From Monoplex corrugatus (Eukaryota > Mollusca > Gastropoda > Littorinimorpha > Ranellidae): a stretch of DNA of 64,000 nt. Below the pieces are notes generated by a model that saw only the letters and a program-made list of their open reading frames with translations, was not told the origin of the DNA and made no database searches. Made by a program: the position numbers and the translations under genes. This document shows positions 11,523 to 23,924 of this stretch, one piece after another. Position 1 is the stretch's first letter. Each line of letters opens with the position of its first letter. The stretch covers positions 58,042,902 through 58,106,901 of the forward strand of contig CM060312.1 of NCBI GenBank assembly GCA_030674185.1. The letters run 5' to 3'.

Positions 11523-11725
11523 GTCTATCTATCTCTGTTCCTCCCTCTTTCAGTCTACTCTCTCCCTCCCTCTGTCTGTCTGTCTCTGTCTTTCTTTCTT
11601 TCTTTGCCCACCCATCCCAGTTTTCTTTCTTTCTTCCGTCTTAGAGTCTTTTTTATCTTTCCACCCCTCTCTTTCCCCTCAGCCTCTCACCATCCTTCTT
11701 TCTCCTTCAGTTATCAGACTTTGGA
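11040..11725. repeat. GT-rich then CT-rich low-complexity tract
   Basis: (GT)n-rich sequence at 11055-11110 and 11340-11410 is followed by CTGT/CT-rich sequence at 11470-11720. No coding signal is seen. Confidence 0.8.
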
Positions 11726-11894
11726 TTTAGGTGTCTATATGAACAAAAATCTGACTTGAGTTTTGTCAAAAGAACTGAAGTTTTTGTGTGTTTTGTTTTG
11801 CTTGTTTGTTTGTTTCTTTCTTTGTTTTGGGGGTGTGTGTGAAGAAGGGAGTGTTGTGGATGGAGATATGGGTGTCTGTGCAAGCCTGCCTGTG

Positions 11895-12160
11895 TATGTG
11901 AATGCGTGGTGTGTGCTGAATATAGTATAGGGACAAGTGAATGCGTGGTGTGTGCTGAATATAGTATAGGAACAAGTGAATGCGTGGTGTGTGTCTGAAT
12001 ATAGTATAGGAACAAGTGAATGCGTAGGTGTGTGCTGAATATAGTATAGGAACAAGTGAATGCGTGGTGTGGCTGATAGTATAGGACAAGTGAATGGGGT
12101 GTAATATAGTATAGGAACAAGTGAATGCGTGGTGTGTGCTGAATATAGTATAGGAACGAC
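11895..12160. repeat. 39-bp minisatellite, about 7 units
   Basis: The unit is GTGAATGCGTGGTGTGTGCT plus GAATATAGTATAGGAACAA. Units near 12000-12120 have deletions. The open frames on the minus strand come from the repeat. Confidence 0.9.
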
Positions 12161-13030
12161 TTTGCTTTCTCACTGATCTTAGATCTTTAACAGCAGCATG
12201 GATAGGGTAACCTGAGGATAATTCTTTTCAAAAGATGCATTCACATCTCCATTTTTTTTTTCTTTCCTGCCTTTTCCTGCCGCATTCTTCAGCACCATTT
12301 TCCCGTCTGTTGTCATATACCACTTCCAGTGGAAAGAAGACCAACAAGTGAAAAGATTTTTTCAAAGCCGTTTTCAAAATATGATGGGACAAGGTGGGAT
12401 GTGTTCTTGAAAGCAGTCGGTGCGGTGTGATTGACAGGTTTTTCCTTTAGACTTCTGGTCCTGTGCACAGCACACAGCACTGTGGAATTTCAATTCCAGC
12501 ATCTTATCATTGTCGGTTTGAGTTTGAGAGACAGGTGGAGATTTGTGTGTGTGTGTTTCCTGATGTTCGCCAGATAAGTGGCTGTGATGTGGGTGGAAGG
12601 AAGTTTTCGTTGTAATTTATGGTTTTGAAAAAGATGCAGCTGTAAGATTGCATTATAGGCTATGCAAGAATTTTGTCTGTCTTGTGGTAAGAATGTAGAT
12701 AAGATTGTGTGTGCACTATGTCTTTTGGTAAAAATGCAGATAAGATTGTGTGTGCACTATGTCTTATGGTAGGAATGTGGATAAGGTTTGTATGTGCCCT
12801 GTGTTTTATGGTAGGAATGTAAGGTCAGTAAGTGTATTTGTACATATACGTATCTCCTCCAGCTCTACCACTCTCGTCTCTTTCCACTTTGTTCACACCC
12901 TTCTCCAGTCTTAACTATTAATTAACGTCGTGTAATGCACGCAGTATATTTTGTGTCTTGCTTATCACTGCACTGTCCACCAAATTATTGGAACAGGCAA
13001 GGTGCATAAAATAAAAAGTTATGAAACGGA
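12161..13030 (+). other. Intron 4 interior, unrecognised
   Basis: The only pattern is a 51-bp segment (ATAAGATTGTGTGTGCACTA and flanks) repeated about three times at 12660-12820 with drift. No gene is seen. Confidence 0.5.
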
Positions 13031-13034
13031 AGCC

Positions 13035-13129
13035 AGTTTGTAGATTACTTCGAGTAACCACACAAATAGTGACTCAAAAAGTTAGGGTTTTTTTTAGGCA
13101 AAATTGTTCATTACTTCCAGTAACCATCC

Positions 13130-13212
<83 letters not shown>

Positions 13213-13350
13213 CTCAAAAACAGTTTATAAGAAAATTGTAGATTACTTCCAGTAACCGCACAGATATTGACTCAAAAACAGTTTATAGCAAAACTGTTCA
13301 TTACTTCCAGTAAACAGACAAATATTGACTCAAAAACAGTTTATAGCAAG
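13035..13350. repeat. ~64-bp tandem repeat split by an (AT)n microsatellite
   Basis: GATTACTTCCAGTAACC, ATTGACTCAAAAACAGTTTA and TAGCAAAACTGTTCA recur four to five times. About 80 bp of (AT)n at 13130-13210 sits inside one unit, after CCATCC. Confidence 0.85.
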
Positions 13351-15060
13351 GTTCACTTAAAGAACTATGCGCTGCAGAAAGTTGAACAAAAGTCAGAGGG
13401 TGGGTTGGTACTGTCATGTACACATTCCTGAATTCGCATTTCAGACACCCAGAGACTTGTATGCACAGGGTGAGTGACCTGTTTGATTGATACACCTTGA
13501 TGTTTAGTGATGTTAGTTCCTTGGGCAGGTGTTGATGTAGGAATGAAAGGCTTGTGGGAACAGCCTTGAGTTACTGTGGAAAGTCTACCCCCTCATTATT
13601 TTGCCTGTTGTTCCAAGCCAACACTCATAATTCACTACCCAGACTGCTGCTGAGTTCGCATTATCCGGATTCGTCATGCAATTTGTATTGAGAACCAGAT
13701 GAAGAAAATTTAAAAAGCTAAACACAGCGTATTTGGCTTGAGCGAAAAAAAAAAAGGTGATTTATCTTTGCGTTTTACTTTATAGTAAAGTAAAGAGAAG
13801 ATGATTCAAATTGACATGCTGTGTATGTGCACAGAAAACAAGAGTATTTCTTATTGTTTTTTTTATTTTTATTTTTTTTAAATTTTTTTTTTTTATTTCT
13901 TGTCAGTTTGTGAATGGTTTTTGTATCACATTTGAAGTACAATTCATTGTTAATGATGATTAACATGCGATGTATGTGCACTTAAAAGGATTTCGTACCA
14001 TATTTGGATTCCTTGGTAGTTTGTGAATAGTTTTATCATTTTTGAGGTATAGTTCTTGGTTAATAGTTTTGACTATATGCATTAAGGGAACAAAATCACA
14101 AAAATAGAATCAGAACGTTCAGATTCTGTTTTTGTGATTTTTTTGTTTTTCTATTTTTGTGATTTTTCTGGTTCCCATTTGCTTGAATGTGGGCGGTCAC
14201 TTTGATCCAGTTGATACACATGTATAGACTGCAGTTATATCATACTTTCATAGTCAGGATTGTTCAGTGAGTAAAGACTTGTTAACAAAGTATTTTTGTT
14301 TTTTGTTTTTATTTTTTACTATCCGTCGAGAATCTTTGGAGATGAGTGAAAATCAGAGGTCCAGCCTCAGAGTAACTGGTACATTTGGGATTGGAATGTA
14401 CGTGTATATGAAGCCTCGAAATCACTGGTAAACTTGTGATATGAATGGGTATGACCATGTTTGCTCTAAAACAACCAGAATATGTTGGCAAGGATTTTTT
14501 TTTTCATCTGTTTATGGAAGGCCTTATTTGGGCCATTTAGCCTGCAAGAACAGAAGTTAGAAGCGCTCAAGTTTGAATAGACACAACACAATAATATATG
14601 GTCATATTAAATGCCCAAGTGATTGAAAAGTTGTTTTTGTACCTCAGGTCGTTATTGAAAAGTTGTCGTTTTTGTACCGCAGGTCTAAGATCAGTTATCA
14701 CTCAAGCCATGATCATTTTGTCTTTGTAATAGGGATTGACAGTGAAGATGAAGAAGGGGTAATCTGCTATGGTTTGATCTGCAAACTAGATGACAAAGCT
14801 GATTTCCATATATTGCACATTGGCATCGTGCAGGCTTGGAAATGCTGACACATGCTTTTGTTAAATCAGTCAGCAAAGGCGACATACTTAGAATTCAGGT
14901 AGACAGCATTTATGAAAGTTATAACACTCGTCACATACCCGTTAAGAAAGGTGATGAGGTGATCAAAACAGGCTTGAAAAATGTTTTAAAGGAGAGAAAA
15001 ATGTTTATGGCTTGGTCGTCATTCTTGTTTTCCCGAAATAAAAAGGGCGGATAGATCTGA
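13351..15060 (+). other. Intron 4 interior, unrecognised
   Basis: AT-rich sequence with an A run (13746-13756) and T-rich tract (13855-13900). A short perfect or near-perfect inverted repeat around CACAAAAATAG/CTATTTTTGTG lies at about 14097-14165. No gene is recognised. Confidence 0.45.
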
Positions 15061-15068
15061 TCGTCCAG

Positions 15069-15104
15069 TGTGTGTGTGTGTGTGTGTGTGTGTGGCGGGT
15101 GGTG

Positions 15105-15136
<32 letters not shown>

Positions 15137-15499
15137 TGTGTGTGTATGTAATATCACAAAAAAAGAAATGGAAATCTTTGAATGACTTGACCTTGGTGTT
15201 TTTGCCCCTGCTATGCACACATTTTCTTCTTGGAACATTTGTAACGAGGTGTAAGTACAAATATGCAGAAACGGAGCCAACACCATCGCACATAAACTGC
15301 TGTGTAAATATTTGTAGATGTTTAAAACATGCACAGTGGTGGCATTGATGTGGTGTACACACATTCTGAGGAGCTTTTGTGAGGTGCCAGACTAGTTGTC
15401 TCCTTGCCAGGCTCTGTCAGACTGGGGTCTTCAGCGGCTTTTGTGTTCTGGTGCATGTTTCTTTCGTTGACTTACTTTTTTTTGTTGCTGTGGTTTGTG

Positions 15500-15557
<58 letters not shown>

Positions 15558-15570
15558 TGTGTGTACAGAC
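15069..15570. repeat. (GT)n microsatellites
   Basis: (GT)n tracts at 15069-15145 and 15505-15565 are separated by unique sequence. Confidence 0.9.
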
Positions 15571-15759
15571 GTACGTGTTGACGTTTCTTTAGGGTTTGCT
15601 TTGCTTTGAGGTTGTAGAAAAGTGTGTATCTTGAAATTTGAACAGGCCTGTAATACATGCTAATACATTCTAACTATGTCGCTTAGTGTAGGATCGCATT
15701 ATACCCAGTGTGGGAGTTTTTAAGCCTGCTTGTTGCTTGGAGGTGCTCAAGACTTTTTC

Positions 15760-16360
15760 ATAGTCTTGGAATGACCCAAAATATCCAGAATATCGGAATG
15801 TTCGAGGCGTGGCAGTTATCTGGGTATGTTGTAACTTTCCATCGTCTGGGAATATTTCAGACTTTTTCATATTCTGGAATTGTTTCAGGCCTTTCCATTG
15901 TCTGGGAATGTTCCAGGCCTTTCCATGGTCTGGAAATGTCCCAGGCCTTTCCAGATTCTGGGAATGTTCCAGGCCTTTCCGCAGTCTGGAAATGTCCTAG
16001 GCCTTCCATAGTCTGGAATTGTCCGGGCCTTTCCATAGTCTGGGAATGTTCGAGGACTTTCCATAGTCTGGGAATGTTCCAGGTTTTTCCATAGTCTGGA
16101 ATTGTCCCAGGCCTTTCCATAGTCTGGGAATGTTCGAGGTCTTTCCATAGTCTGGAAAAGTCCGAGCCTTTCCATTGTCTGGGAATGTTCCAGGACTTTC
16201 CATAGTCTGGGAATGTTAGAGGACTTTCCATAGTCTGAGAATGTTCCAGGTCTTTCCATAGTCTGGAAAAGTCCCGGGCCTTTCCATTGTCTGGGAATGT
16301 TCCAGGCGTCCTTTGACAAATAATGTGTTATGCTTTTCCATTGTCTGGGAATGTTGGCAT
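15760..16360. repeat. 28-bp minisatellite, about 20 units
   Basis: The unit is CTTTCCATAGTCTGGGAATG plus TTCCAGGC, with variants AATTGTCC and GAAAAGTCC. Minus-strand open frames with the pattern NIPRLWKG are by-products. Decayed relatives (TTGTCTGGAAYG) continue irregularly to about 17760, so the array was once longer. Confidence 0.9.
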
Positions 16361-16612
16361 CTGTATTGTTTGGGTTAGCTGCATTGTTAGACTTTTTTTT
16401 CTTGATGATAGATTTCCAGCTCTTCCTTATAGCCTTGTTTAGATGCCTTTTGAAATGCTCCTGAAGAAGGCTGTACGATGAGTTCAAAGCTTGTCACTCT
16501 GTCAAGTCAGACACGAACTGTGTAAGGCAACTACTGTTCTACGGTATGTAAATGGTATGATAAAAAAAAAAGTTTCCGCGTATTGAATCTACCTGGGGGT
16601 GTTTTAAAGATT

Positions 16613-16616
<4 letters not shown>

Positions 16617-16648
<32 letters not shown>

Positions 16649-16877
16649 GGTGTGTGTGTGTTGTTTGCTTCTTTAGTTGTTTTTGTTGTTTTTTGTTTTG
16701 TGTGTGTGTGCGTGTGGTTTTTCGTCAAAGAATGTTATAGATTGTAAGACAACCCGTTGGTTGTGTGTGTGTGTGTGTGTGTGCGTGCATGCGTGGTGTG
16801 TGTGTGTGTGTGTGTGTGTGTTTGAGTTTTTTTCTTTTTCGTCAAAGAATGTTCTTAAATTTAAGACAGCCTGTTGG

Positions 16878-16947
<70 letters not shown>

Positions 16948-17035
16948 TTCTTCTTGATTTTGTTTGTTTGTTTGTTTTTTTTATTTTTATTTTTGTCAAA
17001 GAATGTTCTAAATTGTAAGACAACCCGTTGTCGGG
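16617..17035. repeat. Poly-T and three ~130-bp units with (TG)n
   Basis: A 32-base T run (16617-16647) is followed by three copies of GTCAAAGAATGTTMTAAATT with GTAAGACAACCCGTTGGTTG and a (TG)n tract, at about 16725, 16840 and 16997. Different TG lengths explain the variable spacing. Confidence 0.8.
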
Positions 17036-18659
17036 GCCTGTTTCAGAGACAGTCTGTTGTCTTGTTGCCGTCTTCTATTGTCTGGAACGGTTGCATAGCC
17101 AACTTTTCATTGTCTGGTAATGTTTGAGATCCAGGCCGTATATTGTCTGTGTCTTAATGCCAGCTTGCATTTTTCTTCCAGTGTTACACGGACTTTGACA
17201 GTACGAATGTTTCTGTTTATTTTGTTTTCTTTTTGTTTGCTGTTTGGTTTGTTTTTATTTTTTGTGTGCTTCTGCCTCATATGAATATGAATGGCTACTG
17301 TTTGGAAATGTCTCTTTTTGGGGAGTATTCTACATATCTGTTGTCTGGAGATGTCGCTTTTTTGGCGGTGGAAGCGTCTCCTATGACTGTTGTCTCGGAC
17401 CGTCTCTTTTCTGGAGTGTTTCTTGTGTGGAAGTAGTCTGCTGCCTGTTGCAAAAAGTTTTCCTGTCAAGGAGTGTATCAGGGTGCGTTTTCATCTAAAC
17501 TCTCTGGGATTGTCTTTTTTTTTCTTGGGATGTTTTCTGTTGTTGATAGTGCTCTCTTTTGTTGTCCGGGAATGTTTTTCGTATCCATTGTCTAGGAGTG
17601 CATGTTTTCTAAAACAAAAAGTCTTTTGTCCAGGAGCGTTTTGTCTTTCTGTCACCATGGAGCATTGTCCTCGTCTATTGTCAGGTATCGTTTCCCTACC
17701 TGTTGCCTGGGAATAGCTCAGTTTGAGCGAGAGCTTCTTTTTGGTCTATTGTTTGGGAATGCAGGGGTTGTTGTGCAAACTTATGGTGTTTACCGTTTGG
17801 AACCCCTTTCCCCTCACATGACATTTGCTGTGTTTGTAAATATGGAATTTTCTGAGTGCGAAGATGTCATGAGAAAACTGGAATTGAAAATGGTTGTAAC
17901 TAGAGGTGTCAGTTGTCCTGGAACCATTATTCTGTTGCTATGTAAATCATTTTTCGGTTTATCTTTGGAGGAGGGATGGGGGTGGGGTGAGAGGGGAGTG
18001 TACGTCTGTATATTTCGTATTGGATTGTCCCATCTGCCTGTTTCGTGTATCATTTGGTCAGAAGTTACAACTTGTCTTTCTTTGAGAACGGCTGTATGGC
18101 CAAGCTGCTTATTTTTTCTTTCTTCAGTCCGGGTTAGTTGTTTCAGACACGAAGATACTGAGGCCTGTGAGGTAACCGAAGGTTAACATCCTGCTCGGTT
18201 CGCTGGCCGCTCTCACCTGTTGCTCGTTGCTACCACTGATAAGCCAATACAGTTCAGAGCCTGCACTTGATAGTTTTAACTAATTCACTTCCTCACCCTA
18301 AGAACCGTCTTCTTGAAAGTAACTGATGGGTATGGTAAAAGACTGAAAGAGTTGGGAGTTCACCGTTTTGGCTTTGTGTTTATTAGGAAGAGAGAGGAAA
18401 AGAGAAAGAAAGAGGGAAAGAGAGAGAGGGTGAGAAAGAGAGGGGTGTAAGGGTGTATATGTATGTGTGTGTACATACATGTGAAGTACTCCTTCGAGCA
18501 TACTGTAAGTGTTTTTGCTTAAAATCTATTCTTGCCTTCTTTCTTATTGAGGCGAGTGTATTGTCTAGTATTGCCGAGTGCTAACATGTTACGGGTGGGG
18601 GGTGAAATATTTTGTTGGCTGCTCATCCTCATCTAGCCTTTTTTTCTGTCTTATTCAGA
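17036..18659 (+). other. Intron 4 interior with decayed TTGTCTGG units
   Basis: Degenerate TTGTCTGGNAATG motifs occur up to about 17760, then unique sequence with a GA-rich tract at 18385-18445. The 194-codon open frame at 17602-18186 has no recognisable domain and starts inside the decayed repeat. Confidence 0.5.
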
Positions 18660-20655
18660 ATGAGAGTAGGTAGGGGTGGGTAGTGAAGGTGGCACAAACA
18701 GTCAGGTAGGGGTGGATAGTGAAGGTGGCACAAACAGTCAGGTAGGGGTGGATAGTGAAGGTGGCACAGTCAGGTAGGGGTGGATAGTGAAGGTGGCACA
18801 AAGTCAGGTACATGTAGGTGTGGATAGTAAAGGTGGCACAAACAGTCAGGTAGGTGTGGATAGTGAAGGTGGCAGTCAGGTAGGTCTGGATAGTGAAGGT
18901 GGCACAGTCAGGTAGGTGTGGATAGTGAGGTGGCACAGTCAGGTAGGGGTGGATAGTGAAGGTGGCACAAAGTCAGGTAGGTGTGGATAGTGAGGTGGCA
19001 CAGTCAGGTAGGTGTGGATAGTGAAGGTGGCACAGTCAGGTAGGGGTGGATATTGAAGGTGGCACAGTCAGGTAGGTGTGGATAGTGAAGGTGGCACAAA
19101 GTCAGGTACATGTAGATGTGGATAGTAAAGGTGGCACAAACAGTCAGATAGGTGTGGGTATAGTGAAGGTGGCACAGTCAGGTAGGTGTAGATAGTGAAG
19201 GTGGCACAAAGTCAGGTACATGTAGGTGTGGATAGTAAAGGTGGCACAAACAGTCAGGTAGGTGTGGATAGTGAAGGTGGCACAGTCAGGTAGGTGTGGA
19301 TAGTGAAGGTGGCACAGTCAGGTAGGGGTGGATATTGAAGGTGGCACAGTCAGGTAGGGGTGGATAGTGAAGGTGGCACAGTCAGGTAGGGGTGGATATT
19401 GAAGGTGGCACAGTCAGGTAGGGGTGGATAGTGAAGGTGGCACAGTCAGGTAGGGGTGGATAGTGAAGGTGGCACAGTCAGGTAGGGGTGGATATTGAAG
19501 GTGGCACAGTCAGGTAGGGGTGGATAATAAAGGTGGCACAGTCAGGTAGGTGTGGATAGTGAAGGTGGCACAGTCAGGTAGGGGTAAATAGTGAAGGTGG
19601 CAAAACAGTCAGGTAGGGGTGGATAGTGAAGGTGGCACAAACTGACAGGTAGGGGTATATAGTGAAGATGGCACAAACGACAGGTAGGGTGGATAGTGAA
19701 GATGGCACAACAGTCAGGTAGGAGTGGATAATGAAGATGGCACAAGCAGTCAGTAGGAGTGGATAATGAAGATGGCACAAGCAGTCAGATAGGAGTGGAT
19801 AATGAAGATGGCACAAACAGTCAGGTAGGGTGGATAATGAAGTGGCACAAACAGTCAGATAGGAGTGGATAATGAAGATGGCACAAACAGTCAGGTAGGA
19901 GTGGATAATGAAGATGGCACAAACAGTCAGGTAGGAGTGGATAATGAAGATGGCACAAACAGTCAGATAGGAGTGGATAATGAAGATGGCACAAACAGTC
20001 AGATAGGAGTGGATAATGAAGATGGCACAAACAGTCAGGTAGGAGTGGATAATGAAGATGGCACAAGCAGTCAGGTAGGAGTGGATAATGAAGATGGCAC
20101 AAACATCAGGTAGGAGTGGATAATGAAGATGGCACAAACAGTCAGATAGGAGTGGATAATGAAGATGGCACAAACAGTCAGGTAGGAGTGGATAATGAAG
20201 ATGGCACAAGCAGTCAGGTAGGAGTGGATAATGAAGATGGCACAAGCAGTCAGGTAGGAGTGGATAATGAAGATGGCACAAGCAGTCAGATAGGAGTGGA
20301 TAATGAAGATGGCACAAACAGTCAGGTAGGGGTGGATAGTGAAGGTGGCACAAACAGGTAGGGGTGGATAGTGAAGGTGGCACAAACAGTCAGGTAGGAG
20401 AGGATAGTGAAGGTAGCACAAACAGGTAGGGGTGGATAGTGAAGGTGGCACAGTCAGGTAAGGGTGGATAGTGAAGGTGGCACAGTCAAGTAGGGATGGA
20501 TAGTGAAGGTGGCACAGTCAGGTGGGGTGGATAGTGAAGGTGGCACAGTCAGGTAGGGGTGGATAGTGAGGGTGGCACGAACAGTCAGGTAGGTGTGGAT
20601 AGTGAAGGTGGCACAAACAGTCAAGTAGGTGTGGATAGTGAAGGTGCACAGTCAT
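18660..20655. repeat. 32/36-bp minisatellite, about 60 units, 2.0 kb
   Basis: Two unit types are present. The 32-bp type is CAGGTAGGGGTGGATAGTGA plus AGGTGGCACAGT. The 36-bp type has GGAGTGGATAATGAAGATGG plus CACAAACAGT and forms a homogeneous block at about 19720-20330. The 36-bp block is open in one plus-strand frame with the period VDNEDGTNSQVG. Flanking blocks have the 32-bp type, which shifts the frame every unit. Confidence 0.95.
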
Positions 20656-22085
20656 CACTTGGTATTTCTTGAGTTGGACTCTTTTTTCCTCAGAGAAAGC
20701 CAGAGAGGTTCATTTTTCATCACTTCCTTATGGACCCCATTCATATGAACACTGCTGGAACTTACAGAGGTTTCTTATCTGTTATCAGTTCCCCTCCACC
20801 TTTACTCTCCTCTTTTCATCTTCCCACCACCTTCCGATATTCCTTCTATTAACTGCTCCCCCACCCCACCCCACCACACCCCCCTATCACTATAGTATGC
20901 AGTCCCACATTTCAGTTACTATTACCTCCCTTGCCGCCCCATTTTAGATTATCAAGTGCAGACCCTTTCAGGTGTATCTTCAGCTGACCTTTTTATCGTC
21001 TTTTGGTCCCCCTCCACTCATCTCTTCCCACCCTGCTTTTTTCCTGGCCTATCCCCTTGCAGATCACATCGCTTGATTGAACCGAAAACCTTGTAGGTTC
21101 TTTTTTTCTTTCTTTTTCTTTTTCTTTTTAAAGCAGCATCACCAGTTTAGTTCCAAAGTCTATTTCTGGTGGTTGAAATTCCTGATGAGAAAAATTTGTC
21201 AGACTTCTGTATTGGCTAAAAGAGTAGTGTGTGTGTGGATGGGTGAGGATGGAGTTTGCGGAGGGATGCCAGAGTAATGGGGTGGGGGTGGGGTGGGGGA
21301 AGAGATAGTGTGAGGAATAGAAGGAGGATGAGTACGGAGGTTGAATCTGTTGTGGATGGTGTTGAAGATGGTAGTGGAGCTGCGTGTGTGATTTGTGAAG
21401 TTTGATTGCTGGGTCATACCTTTGCTAGTGGTTTGAGTGAGAGGGTGTTTGCGCAGAACTCTCTGAACGTTCTTCAGTCTCAGTGGTCCACAGTATTTCA
21501 GTGTGATCTTTCTTGGTTCACATTGTCTTAGTCTTGCCTTTCCAAAAAGTATTTAAGTCGTACTTCAATTAGGCCTGTAGTCTACTTGAGAACATTTCAG
21601 TTGTGTTGGGTTTGATTGTGTGGACTTGAAGATGGCAAGAAGAGAGATTGTTTCTGTGACGACTGAGCGAAGGTCTTCCACAACAAGTACAACACGTGGT
21701 ACAAATTGTTCCTTTTTTATTGTTTCTTACGTTTTCCATGTATGGAAATCATGGTTTGTCTTTTTCTGTCATCCATTTTTTCAGTGTCTCTACAAAAAAA
21801 GAGCAGTGAGGAGAGGACTTGAGAGCAAGTATGGAGAAATTCGTGGCATTTCTTTTCAGGTGTAATTCATGCGGAGTGAGCAAAGATTTCTCTGTGTTTA
21901 TGGATGAACATTCTAGCCAAATCAGGTCATGAGTAATCAGTCAAGTTTGAATTGAATGGACGTAAGACTACTTCTTCGGTCAAAAGGTAAAAATATACTA
22001 GTACAGAGAAAGTAAGAGGGTACTCGTATTGCGGTTTCTATAATTGTTATTACCCATTATTAACAAAATAACTGATTTGTTGCAG
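20656..22085 (+). other. Intron 4, 3' end
   Basis: C-rich sequence (20860-20885), a T-rich tract (21100-21130) and G-rich GGGTGGGG (21278-21300). No gene is recognised. The acceptor tract TAACAAAATAACTGATTTGT precedes exon 5. Confidence 0.5.
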
Positions 22086-22289
22086 GCATAACCTTCACTC
22101 CCCGTGAAACTGGTGAACACTTGGTGAATGTACTTCGCAATGGCAAGCACATCGCCAACAGCCCCTTCAAGATCATGGTGGGAGAGAGTGAGCTTGGCAA
22201 TGCCAACAAGGTCAAGGTCACTGGCAAGGGCCTGACGGAAGGCATGGCTAATGAGGTCAATGAGTTTGTTGTGGACACCAGAGAAGCTG
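22086..22289 (+). CDS. Filamin exon 5: rest of repeat 18, start of repeat 19
   Basis: The acceptor is TTTGTTGCAG before 22086 and the donor is AAGCTG|GTGAGT after 22289; both ends are phase 1. It encodes [42 protein letters not shown] and [10 protein letters not shown]. This is collinear with human FLNA (ISFVPKETGEHLV, VSGQGLHEG, EFIIDTRDAG). The intron before it is 13,456 bp. Confidence 0.97.
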
Positions 22290-23099
22290 GTGAGTTGTCT
22301 TTTCCAAATATGGAGAGACGTTTTGATCATCTGTATGATAAGCATTCATGACAAAAACAGTTTTGAGATTTACTGAACTAGCATTTATAATAAAGTTGGT
22401 TTGTAGATTATTTCTTTAAATGGCTTCTTGGATTAAACTAGACTTGTTTCATGAAGTAATTCATAGATATTACCCGATGAGATTTTCTCAAAATTAAAGA
22501 GATTTTTAGGATACACGAGCCTTAATCAAAATGCTAACATACACAGGAAACTTTGGAACAGAGTTTCGTGAAAATGTTGAGGGATCATTTAGGGGATTGC
22601 CACTTCTGAATATGTGGTATGTTACATAAGGCGACTTAGAAAGTATAAAGCATGAAAGAACTGTGTGTTGGCTGGGCTCATGAAAGGCCTTGTCCAATTA
22701 ACATGGAATGGTAGAATTCTGGTTTCTCAGTAGAATTGATACCTTTGAGAAAAAAGGCCTTGTCCAATTAACATGGAATGGTAGAAATCTGGTTTCTCAG
22801 TAGAATTGATACTTTTGAGGAATGTAGGGAAAAAGAGTGTTCCAGTGTGCAGAATTCGATACAACATTTTTGGAACTAGGACAAATATGTGATAAAGCTA
22901 TTGGGCATGTGAACAATACAAATAAAAAAAAAACAACGACAACAAAACCACAAAAAAAACAAAAAAAAACAACGACAACAAAACTACAAGTTTAATTGAC
23001 TGGGAAAATATGTTTCACCATTTAGAGGTATAGTGAGTAGGGAACAAAATCTTCAATCTCGAGTGAAAGTGTTTAACAAGAACTGTGTGTATTGTGCAG
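22290..23099 (+). other. Intron 5, with a 72-bp direct duplication
   Basis: AAAGGCCTTGTCCAATTAAC plus ATGGAATGGTAGAAWTCTGG and flanks occurs at 22683 and 22755, so the period is 72 bp. An A-rich tract with two copies of ACAACGACAACAAAAC lies at 22920-22990. Confidence 0.8.
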
Positions 23100-23252
23100 G
23101 TTATGGAGGCATGAGTCTGTCCATCGAAGGTCCCAGCAAGGCAGATATCGAGTGTCATGACAACGAAGATGGAACTTGCAGAGTGACCTACAAACCCACG
23201 GAACCAGGAACGTATATCATTAACATCAAGTTTGCTGATCAGCATGTCCCAG
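23100..23252 (+). CDS. Filamin exon 6: body of repeat 19
   Basis: The acceptor is TATTGTGCAG before 23100 and the donor is GTCCCAG|GTAAGA after 23252; both ends are phase 1. It encodes [40 protein letters not shown], then [11 protein letters not shown]. Human repeat 19 reads almost the same ([27 protein letters not shown]). Repeat 19 belongs to the subset whose C-D groove binds integrin tails and migfilin in vertebrates, and those strand residues are kept. Confidence 0.97.
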
Positions 23253-23924
23253 GTAAGACTGCAGGCTGCGGTTAGCTAGGCTTTACATCTCTCATCCCTT
23301 TACGATCAGAATGAGCAGAAATGCGGTAGACTGCGCCTAATTTCAGACATCCTGTCGGAGTGAGATGAGTAGTGTATAGAATCACCTTAATGTTATCGAG
23401 GCAGAGGGGGAAAATAAACAAGAACAAAAAATGAATGCCAAGTTGCGTGTTGATTTATGTTTGACACCTTAGTGATAAAGCTGCAAGTCCTTTCTCCCTC
23501 TTCCCCATCTTCGTTTCCCTCCTCCTTCCCTTTCCAAGCTTTCAATTAAAAAAATGTGGAGACATAAAAACAGACTGACACAAGGCAAAGGTGTATTTAT
23601 ATTTCATTGAGGCAAAGATAATGTTTGTATAAGTATCAATTGAATTGTGTGAAAAAGTGTCGGCAATATTTTTTCATCCATTTGAAAATGGGTATGTACA
23701 GAGTTGGGGTCACAGGTCTTGTCAGATAGAAGTTGTAAATTGATCACTTTGAATTGACACGACTACATTTTTTGAGTCAGTGTTAAGAACCTGGGAGGGA
23801 AAACGTTATTTGTTCCAGGTTACATTTGTCATCATTTATTTTAAGTTTGTTGACGGGCTTAGTCTCTGTATACATGAAATGTTAGGCTGTTGCTGAAGAG
23901 GACATGAAGTTTACACGAGTTTAA
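23253..23924 (+). other. Intron 6, 5' part
   Basis: Unique sequence with no recognised gene or repeat. Confidence 0.5.

Noticed and set aside
15857..16487. 200-codon minus-strand frame with NIPRLWKG repeats
   Set aside because: It is a by-product of a 28-bp minisatellite, and unit indels change the reading frame.
17602..18186. 194-codon open frame as a nested gene
   Set aside because: No recognisable domain, no splice-supported structure, and it overlaps decayed minisatellite units.
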